From: Cephalopachus bancanus
Taxonomy: Eukaryota; Chordata; Mammalia; Primates; Tarsiidae
NCBI GenBank assembly: GCA_027257055.1
Contig: JAPVLO010000628.1
Location: 620,001-684,000, forward strand
Direction: 5' to 3'
Length of the DNA stretch: 64,000 bases
This document shows positions 56,240 through 64,000 of the stretch, one piece after another (the first letter of the stretch is position 1; each line of letters starts with the position of its first letter). The notes beneath the pieces are model-generated. The model was given only the letters and a program-made list of their open reading frames with translations. It made no database searches and was not told the origin of the DNA. Both the position numbers and the translations under genes were made by a program.

Positions 56240-56785
56240 TCCCGCCCCCCAAGTTCACATGTTGAAATCCTAACCCCCTATGTCATGGTATGATGGTCTG
56301 ATGGTGAGGCCTCTGGGAGGTGACTAGGGTAGGGGGATGGAATCACGAATGGGATCGGTGTCCTCATAAAAGGGATTCCACAGAGCTCTCTCATCCTCTT
56401 TATTTCCCCTTTTTTTCTTGTTTACTTTATTGTATTATAGAGATGTGGGGTACAGGTCAAGATTAGGTATATAAGTAATCTACATGTAGGTGAAGTTTGG
56501 GCCTCCAACTCATTCTCACATCTCCTGGTTTAGGACAAGGTACCCTTTGTGTTGTTACATGCTTTCCCCCCTACCTCCCTCCTCTGGCAGTGTCCTGCTC
56601 TCACCCTCTCCTCACCAAGAAGTCAGCCATCGGGTGAGGAAGAAGATCTTCGTCAGAACATGACCATGCTAACACCTTGATCTCAAACTTCCAGCCTCTA
56701 GAACTATAAGAAATAAATGTCTCTTGTTTAGAAGCCACCTGGTCTGTGGAACTTTCTATTATAGCAGCTCAAATTGACTAAGATG
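56240..56785 (+). mobile_element. MaLR (MLT1-like) LTR split by L1 end
   Basis: 'cacatgttgaaatcctaacc', 'gatcggtgtcctcataaaag' before the L1; 'tctcaaacttccagcctcta', 'aagaaataaatgtctcttgt' after it. Confidence 0.85.
56411..56625 (-). mobile_element. L1 3' UTR nested in MaLR
   Basis: 'atagagatgtggggtacagg', 'gaagtttgggcctccaactc' and 'tctggcagtgtcctgct' match the 3' UTR of the L1s at 34.3 and 60.0 kb. It contains no ORF2. Confidence 0.85.
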
Positions 56786-56869
56786 CTTTCTAAACATTCA
56801 CCTTTTCCATATATTTTTCCCAATCCTTCCCATTAGGTCCTTTATACTGTTTCTGCGTTTGCTATGATT

Positions 56870-57395
56870 TTTAAATATTTAATTATAAAACAAAGATTGA
56901 ATATATTTCAAGTATACCACATGAAGATTTGATATGCATATACATTGTAGTGGTTACCATAAGCAAATTAATTAATAATCACCGCTCATGTTGTACCTGT
57001 AAATCCCCAGAACTTGTTCATCTTATAACTGCAAATTTGTACCCTATAACCAAAATCTCTCAGTTGTCCTCTATCCCTCTCCACCCCCAGGGCCCTGGAA
57101 AGCACCATTCCACTCTCTGCTTCTATGGTTTGGCTTGTTTAGATTCCACATATAAGCGAGGTGATGTAGTATTTGTCTTTCTGTGCCTGGCTTATTCCAC
57201 GTATCATAGAGTTTTCCAGGCTCCATCTGTATTGTCACAAATGACTAGACTTTCTGCTTTTTAATGGTCCAATAATATTCTAAGGTGGATATGCACCCCA
57301 ATTTCTTTATTCATTAATATGTTGATGGACATTTATGTTGTTTCCATATCTTGGCTATAGTGAATAATGCTGCGATGAACCCTTGATTTTATAGG
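56870..57395 (-). mobile_element. Old L1 3' end
   Basis: 'gtatgtggttaccataagc'-like opening, 'gtagtatttgtctttctgtg' and 'gaataatgctgcgatgaac' are the antisense 3' UTR of an older L1. Confidence 0.75.
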
Positions 57396-57399
57396 CCAT

Positions 57400-58145
57400 C
57401 TCACATTTTTTGTTTTCTAAGGGGTAAGTTGAGATGAGAGTGCAATCAGAATCCATGGTATGGAGACAATAGGAGTCTCAGATCAATCTGTCTTTGGTCA
57501 ATTGATCAGATAGAATCTTCTTTCAACTACATTTTCTGTTCTTCTAAAGAAAGCTACTGGGTAATAATTCACACTAAGACCCACTGTCACAGAAATTGCC
57601 TCCATTTATTTATTTATAAATGTCCTCTAGTTGACATACAAGGTTCATGTTGTTTTGATATTTCTCTCATCTATTGATAGTGTAGGACTTGGCAAACATC
57701 CTTGGGTGCCATGTTGTCTAAAGAGCCCAGATTCATCTGTGAACAACTCTGTGCTCACAGGCTAGCGCTGAAGAATATATCTCCTCTAATGGTCTTGTTC
57801 GCGAGTTTCCTCTTCTTCCCACCACCTCCAATTACTTCCCAGCTGCTTAGCCTACAATACTAGGGGTCATTATGGAGCAACAAGGGGTATTCAATTCAGT
57901 AGGTGTTTTATAACATAGTAAAGATTGTAGTATATGCATATGATCGTTGAAAATTAATTTTTTGAGCCAAGCTTTGGATATGCTCACTCTAGTATATAAA
58001 AGGTTATTCAATGAATGAATGAGAGTGAATAAAAATTTCCAACAAGTATCATGTTGTCAATCAACTCTCTTAAGAGCGAAATAACCTTTACATCTCCTTA
58101 ATAGTTTCTTTAGAACCCAAAGAGTCAGAGTTATTAAATTTCAAG
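57400..58145. other. Unassigned AT-rich sequence
   Basis: No gene or repeat recognised. Confidence 0.4.
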
Positions 58146-58150
58146 CTGTC

Positions 58151-58467
58151 CAGCCAGGTGCGGTGGCTCATGCCTATAATCCCAGCACTTTGAGAGGCTG
58201 AGGTAAGAGGATTGCCTGAGCTCACAGGTTCAAGACCAGCCTGGGCAACTTGGTGAGACCTCATCTCTACAATAAATCAAACTATTCGTTGGGCATGGTG
58301 GTGTGTGCCTGAAGTTCCAGCCACTTGGAAGGCTGAGGCAGAAGGATCTCTTGAGCCCAGCAGGTCGAGGCTGTGGTGGTTGTGAGCATACCACTGCACT
58401 CCAGCCTGGGCAACAGAGTGAGACTCCAACTCAAAATAAATAAATAAATATAAATAAATAAATAAAT
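58151..58467 (+). mobile_element. Alu with (AAAT)n tail
   Basis: Full-length. The flank 'aaatttcaagctgt' upstream and 'aaatttcaaactgt' downstream form a target-site duplication with one mismatch. Confidence 0.95.
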
Positions 58468-58469
58468 TT

Positions 58470-59285
58470 CAAACTGTGGACTATATTGAGAGGGACAGAT
58501 CCTTACTTTAATAAACACCAGAGGCGGGGGAAAGTGATTTCAATATCTTCCTGTGACCTGTAAAGGGAGCATTACTTTTAGAAATTTCTCGCATTCCTTG
58601 AACATGAGATGCCTAGAAATCTTTACCAATCTGGACAAGCAGTATCCTGTTTCTCTTCCCCTCTATACTTCCATTTTGCAAGCAGTTCTAACAGTGCTTC
58701 AGGAGTAGTAAAAACAAAATCAAAGAAACAAAAGCTTCACACACAATAGTCAAATCATCTCTTGGATGCTAAGTCACCCCCACGGTCTTCCTCCTCTCTC
58801 CCAGTGACTGAAGAAGTCCAGAGGCTGGTTCCTTCGGTCCTCCCAGCCTCTCCGAAGTGGGTGCTCACATGACTGACTGAGGTCTGCCCCGCTGTTTCTC
58901 TTCTCCTGAGCTTTGACACAGATATCACTTCACACTTCTGAGAGCCTGCACTCAGTTCTTCCACCATCCACCATATCCTTGGCTCCATGCTCTTTCTCGC
59001 TCATGATCCTGAAACCTGCAACTCACAACCCCTCCTCCAACAAAATAAAATCAAAACCGCAGCCTTAGAAGAGGAGAAAGGAAATAACCTGCCTGCAACT
59101 TTCCTTACTTCTCCATCCGTGGCATCTGTGGTTCTCTTTTCATCTTCTCACAGAAACCGCAGGAAATAAGAAAAAGAAAAGAAGGAAAGCATCTCATCTC
59201 TCATGAAGCGACGAAAAATAAGCATACTAAGTCCTTCTGTCCCAAAGTTTAGCCAACAGTAGAACAAAATGTAGCAGAAACAGAG
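58470..59285. other. Unassigned sequence
   Basis: No gene or repeat recognised. Confidence 0.4.
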
Positions 59286-59289
59286 TAGG

Positions 59290-59465
59290 CAACAATGTAC
59301 CCTGGCTCCACCACTTACAAACTGGATGGAGTTGTCAAGTTTTTTCATGATGCTCTTCTTTCTTGCACGATAAAACAGTGCAATGTTGCACAAGGGTTTT
59401 GTGCGGCCTCAATATACATCAAGCACCCGGAGTAGTCTAGGCATTTAAGTAACAGTAACTTATTA
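59290..59465 (+). mobile_element. MIR fossil (probable)
   Basis: 'ctggctccaccacttacaaa' and a 3' part with 'aagcacccggagtagtctag'. Confidence 0.5.
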
Positions 59466-59824
59466 ACACACCTGCCTCATTCATGGCTCTTGTCTATACT
59501 GAGTTATAGAAGGGACTTGGCTCTGTCAACTGAGAGACAGCACTTTCCGTTCCCAGAAACGCATGCTGAGAGCAATGTAAAGGAAAAATGTTTTGACACA
59601 GTGCCATTACTAAGACTAACAAACATTCACAGGAAATTCCCTTGATGCCCATAAGCCATTACGAACCTACCAACCTTGAGTTTGTCTAGCCCCGTGTTGG
59701 AGCAATTTACGTCTTCAGCTCCTAAAACCTCCAGGGATAACGGGAGGTAAGTCATAGTCTATAAATCACCTCTTCACTAACACAACAGCTTTCAGGCAGG
59801 CCAGGAGACCTAGAGGAAGGAACT

Positions 59825-59955
59825 CAGACTGTTTTCAGATGTGGGTTGTGTCTTCCTTTTTCCACCTGTGAGATCTTAAGTGGCAACTTCTTCTATGATC
59901 CGTTGTCACCTCACCATAAAGCACCCGGAGTATTCTAGGCATTTAATGGTAGCTA
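59825..59955 (+). mobile_element. MIR fossil (probable)
   Basis: 'cacctgtgagatcttaagt' and 'aagcacccggagtattctag'; this last segment is almost identical to that at 59425. Confidence 0.5.
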
Positions 59956-59999
59956 AGTGAAACGTGCCTCAACTTCAGAGTATTTGCCACCCCCACTTT

Positions 60000-60585
60000 T
60001 TTTTTTAGTTTTTTATTTTAAAGATATGGGGTACAATTCAGGGTTAGGTATACAAATGGTCATTGTACAGGTAAAGTTTTGGCCTCACTTTGGTCCCCAC
60101 TTGACCTGATTTGAGATCAGGTGCCCTTTCTGATGAAGTGTGTCCCCCCCTCCCCTGACAGATTCCCCTTTCTGCCAATCCCTTTCTTATAGTATTAAGA
60201 TAATTGCTCAGGGTAGTATTAAGATAATTGCTCAGGGTCCGCTTACAAGGGAGAGCATGTGGTACTCAGCTCTTTGTTTCTGTGATAGATCACAGAGTAT
60301 TACAGACTCTAAATCCATCCAAGTTGCTGCAAAGTTCATAATTTTGTCCTTCTTTATGGCAGCGTAATAGTCCATCATGTATATGTACCACATTTTTCAT
60401 CCAGTCTACTTTCAATGGGCAGCACCGTTGGTTCCATGTTTTTGCTATTGTGAAAAGTGCTGCAATAAACACACATGTGCAGGTATCTTTTTTGTTGAAT
60501 GATTTAAGCTCCTCCAGGTATACTCCCAGAAGGAAGATTGCTGGGTCGTATGGAAGGTCAGTTTTTAGATCTTTTAGGAATTGAC
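60000..60585 (-). mobile_element. 5'-truncated L1
   Basis: Antisense 3' UTR and ORF2 C-terminus; the 121-aa ORF includes 'LPYDPAIFLLGV' and 'AALFTIAKTWNQRC'. A perfect 24-bp tandem duplication lies at 60191-60238. Same L1 subgroup as the copies at 34.3 and 4.9 kb. Confidence 0.92.
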
Positions 60586-60589
60586 TGGT

Positions 60590-61250
60590 CCACTCTTTGC
60601 CCTGCTTAGACTCCTTTCCCATACAAGGACATATCCACATTACTAATTTGTTCATTTTATTGCTCTTTGTTCAAATTCACCCATAAGAAATGTCCCATGC
60701 CTGTACTACATATGCCTTAAAAAAAAAAACACTGGACAAATTATGAGAAACCTTTTTTTCAGAGATTTAACAGAAGTAGGAGAAGATTCTTATGTCTTTT
60801 AGAGTACAGAAACAAATATGCTTTATTAACCAATTGATTTTCTGTCTAGAGTTAATTTCTGGACCTCAACATAGAGAGAAGCCTAAAGAGAGACTGGAAG
60901 TCTTGATGAGTTGTAAAGACTAAGAAACACAAGAAAACAGAGGTGGCTAAAGGCTGTGAGGAAGAATAACAGAAAGAAGGAAGTCAAGCAGGAAAAAAAA
61001 TGCTCAAAAGATCTGTATAAGGCCCGCCTCCCCCTGTTATTGGATAAATGCTAATGTGTGTGTACATGGGATAAAACTCTACAGGACTTGGTATGATACA
61101 GCTGGTCTCGAGAGCTACAAGTTGGGCAATTCTCATTGCTGTCACATAGCTGGGAGATGTTTGATTCCCTACCAAGAGGAGTAGGGAGAACTTCGTTAAC
61201 CTGAGGACATTCAGCAGAGACCAAAGACAACTCTCACCAAAGAATATAAA
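60590..61250. other. Unassigned AT-rich sequence
   Basis: No gene or repeat recognised. Confidence 0.4.
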
Positions 61251-61254
61251 TTCT

Positions 61255-61464
61255 GGACCAGCCTTGATGGCTCAGCCTGTAATCCCAACACTTTGGGAGG
61301 CTGAGGCAAGTGGATTGCCTGAGGCCACGTGTTCGAGACCAGCCCTGGCAACTTGGCAAGACCTCACCTCTACAATAAATAAAAAATTAGCCAGGCATGG
61401 TAGCGCGCGCCTGTAGTTCTGCCTACTTGGAAGGCGGAGTGAGACTCCAACTCAAAAAAAAAAA
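61255..61464 (+). mobile_element. Alu with large right-arm deletion
   Basis: 'ctacttggaaggcggagtga' joins directly to the 3' end, losing about 90 bases. Target-site duplication 'aagaatataaattc' on both sides. Confidence 0.94.
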
Positions 61465-61960
61465 GAATATAAATTCAGATCAAATGCCCCCATGGAAAAC
61501 ACTGTTAGATCATAGGCTGTCATAACAAATCTTTAAAAAGTTTTAAAACCTGAAATGATGTGCATATATTCTCTGAACCCAATGAAATTAAATAAATCAA
61601 TAAGAAGATGATATCTTTAAAAGCCCAAAATAGTTATAAATGAAACAACAGGCAGACGGCAGATACACTCCCTGCTGTCCTGTTCATTGTGTCCTTCACA
61701 ACATGTCTTCCCTTTCATAAACCTACCTTTATAACTTCCTTAATTTTTTTTAATTCATCTAGATCATTCATAGGTCAGAGAAAAAAATCACAAAGGAAGT
61801 TATAACATATTTCAAACAGAATGAAGTAAAACTACAACATAACAAAAATGAGATGCAGCTAAATTGGCACTTAGAGGGAAATGTACAGCTATAAATACTT
61901 AATTTTTTTTTAAAGAATGATCTAAAATAAATTATCAGGTAAGGAATGTCAACCTGTAAA
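61465..61960. other. Unassigned AT-rich sequence
   Basis: No gene or repeat recognised. Confidence 0.4.
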
Positions 61961-61965
61961 ACAAA

Positions 61966-62302
61966 ATACTATAGACTGAATGACTTTATTTCTCACAGTT
62001 CTTAGAGGCTGGGAGGTCTAAGATCAAGGTGCTGGAAGATTTGGCTTCTGGTGAGTGACCTTTTCTTGGCTTGCAGGCAGTCACTTTCTGGCTGTGTCCT
62101 CATGTCACGGAGAGATAGAGAGTTCTTGTCTTCCCCATCCTCTTCTTATAAGGACACAAATTCCATCATAATGGTCCCTTCTTAATGACCTCATCAAAGA
62201 GCTATTACTTCCAAAGGTCTCATCTCCCACTTCCATAACATATAGGGTTAGGACCTCAACATATAAATGTGGGGGATACATGAATATTCAGTCCATGTAA
62301 CA
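61966..62302 (-). mobile_element. MaLR-type LTR
   Basis: 'atttctcacagttcttagag', 'gctgtgtcctcatgtcacg' and 'ggttaggacctcaacatata' match a MaLR (MST-like) LTR in reverse. Confidence 0.75.
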
Positions 62303-62304
62303 GA

Positions 62305-64000
62305 GTGATTGACATATACATTTGTCAAAACTCACTGAACTGAACAGTTGAAATGAGTACATTTAACTCGTGCAAATTGTATCTCAGCACAGTTGACTTT
62401 TAAAATAAGTAAGTTCACGACAAAAATCACATTGGAGAAATACTGAATACAAAAAAGTTTACTTATAAGAGAGGCCTTCCCTGGTCACCCCATATAAAAT
62501 AGCACCCAATCGTCATCCCCCTCTTGCCTTTCACTGTGCTGCCTCTCTTATCCCTCTGAAGGGTACCTTTTTTTTTTGTCTCTGTCCCCAGTTCACACCC
62601 ACACAATGCTTTATGGCATCCAAACTCAGTGGTTATAGGGAAGCAGCAACTTCAAAAGTGACTCCCTGGGCAGTCCATTGATCCACCAATGACCCGGAAA
62701 TATCCTTCTATATTTTTCATTAGCATTTGTACCTTCACTAACATGGACCAAAGAAGAGTATCTTTGTGTCATAATAGGCACAATAGTGCCAAAAATACAA
62801 GAGGTAAAACTTCAGTTCCATGATTAAGTAATAAAGATGATGTTGAGCAAGTTCAAAAGGAATAAAAAGAGACTACTCTTTGTTGTTTAGAAGATTGGAC
62901 AGAAATAAGCCACCCAGCAACCAATGTGGAATTCAGAGACAGTTAAAAAGGTCAAATGCCTGAATCAGAAGTGATTAATCATTCCCCTTGCTGAAAGTTT
63001 GTAAAGCCATGAAATGCAATTCTTGGCCTTCTAAATTATGTCTCCAGCAGGAGCTGCTTTCAAAAGAGTACCCACCTTCTCAATAGCGTAGGCCACAGGA
63101 GAATTCTCTCCCTGTAACTGGGCAGCCCCATGACTTTTCTGGTCAGTAGTATAAATTAGCTCTTTAGACCCTGCAAATCTCAATTCTCTTTAAGTCTCAA
63201 AATGCTTTCTCCATTGAGTCATGTAAACATCTGGTCCCATATCATAATGTCGTAATTTTAAAAATTGCTTCACTTGATACATAAATAAGATTTCTCCCCT
63301 TTCCCCAGCTCAGGACTTGGATGGCAGGAAGTCTACAGATAAGAGTTGCAGTCAGCTTCCTTATTTTCCCACCATCCACTTCCTCTGATCCCTCGAGGGC
63401 TCAACAAAAGGAGGAAGAAGAGGTCATTGGAATGGGAAAGTCAGCAGCTGATTGCCACTGATGACGTCATAGTTCACATCATACTCTCTGGGCCCAGAAG
63501 ATGATTAAGCTTGGAATTTATCTTATGGCTCATTCTTGGCTTCTACAGGGACCACGTCACCCTTACTCTGTTTGCTGCCCACCCCAGTCCATAGGAAGCA
63601 CTCACACTTTTGTAATTTCTTTCTAAACCAGTCTTTCCAAAACTAATACTAAAGACTGTTCTCTAAATTCTTTCAATTTTTGTAGGCAGAAAAGTATTTT
63701 CCCAATATCTCCTTTAATCTCTTACTTTTTAATAACCTTGAGTATTTAAAGGCCATCTAAAAGTTTTAGTCCCTCCACGTTGAAACTTCTGCATGGGACT
63801 CTCAGTCTGAAGTAAGACACCTATTGTCTTCAGATCTCAGCTGAAATTGAGACAAGGATCCCATAGTCATGTCTCAATGTAGAACCATGGAAAAAATAGG
63901 AGAAAACAAAACTGAATATTTATTCAACCACTTGGGTGATAGAAAGAGCTGTTAAATTTTTAAGCTTAGAAGATTTTTTTAGTTTAATATGAGCAAGTAT
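62305..64000. other. Unassigned sequence to window end
   Basis: About 1.7 kb without a repeat I can name, and with no long ORF. A segment near 63455 holds 'tgatgacgtcatagttcaca', with a perfect 8-bp CRE-type palindrome TGACGTCA. Confidence 0.4.
63462..63470. promoter_or_regulatory. CRE-type palindrome TGACGTCA
   Basis: The consensus full CRE octamer lies within 'tgatgacgtcatag' in a stretch with no visible repeats. Known to bind CREB/ATF factors in general; activity here is unproven. Confidence 0.35.

Overview
The window is non-coding, repeat-dense primate genomic DNA; I find no protein-coding gene, exon chain, tRNA or rRNA that I can support. Identification as a primate rests on about 25 Alu copies plus L1, MIR, L2, MaLR, ERV-L and mariner (MARNA) fossils. 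The Alus are not the human AluJ/S/Y type. They share diagnostic changes: 'ggctcagcctgtaat' lacking the CG of the A-box region, 'ctctacaataaat' in place of 'ctctactaaaaat', 'ctacttggaaggctgag', and a tail starting 'gactccaactcaaaaa'. They also do not match the strepsirrhine Alu pattern as I remember it. My best guess is a tarsier (Carlito/Tarsius group); this is inference from repeat lineage, not a database match.

Layout. 0-5 kb: an L1 end split by a young Alu, MIRs, and an unusual minisatellite (3.76-4.6 kb). 4.9-10.4 kb: a 5'-truncated antisense L1, several MIR/L2 fossils and an L1 3' end. 10.4-15.1 kb: dinucleotide arrays, an L2 split by MaLR LTRs, then an ERV-L-type LTR whose terminus has expanded into ~0.6 kb of tetranucleotide repeats and received an Alu. 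15.4-23.2 kb: L1 ends, Alus, an MLT1-like LTR split by an Alu, an ERV-L-like LTR, L2, and a second antisense L1. 24.2-29.3 kb: a nested inverted duplication, a 30-bp GC-rich minisatellite, a 167-bp CT mirror tract and a separate 0.12-kb direct duplication. 29.3-39.3 kb: two young same-orientation Alus, two complete solo LTRs with target-site duplications, two L1s head to head, a HAL1/L1 ORF1 fossil and an L1 split by an Alu. 39.4-42.6 kb: a ~0.28-kb duplicated segment flanking hAT and L2 fossils, then MARNA. 43-54 kb: Alus, an old L1, a second MARNA nested in an L1, and an L2-clade LINE split by MaLR and Alu. 54-64 kb: mostly unassigned AT-richer DNA with MaLR, L1, MIR and Alu fragments.

Nothing here works together as a pathway. 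The interest lies in the mutational record: nested insertions that order the activity of element families, local templated duplications and inversions, and a lineage-specific Alu whose B-box sits in a perfect hairpin. The long open reading frames come from L1 ORF2 fragments or from low-complexity arrays. I did not find a previously undescribed functional system.
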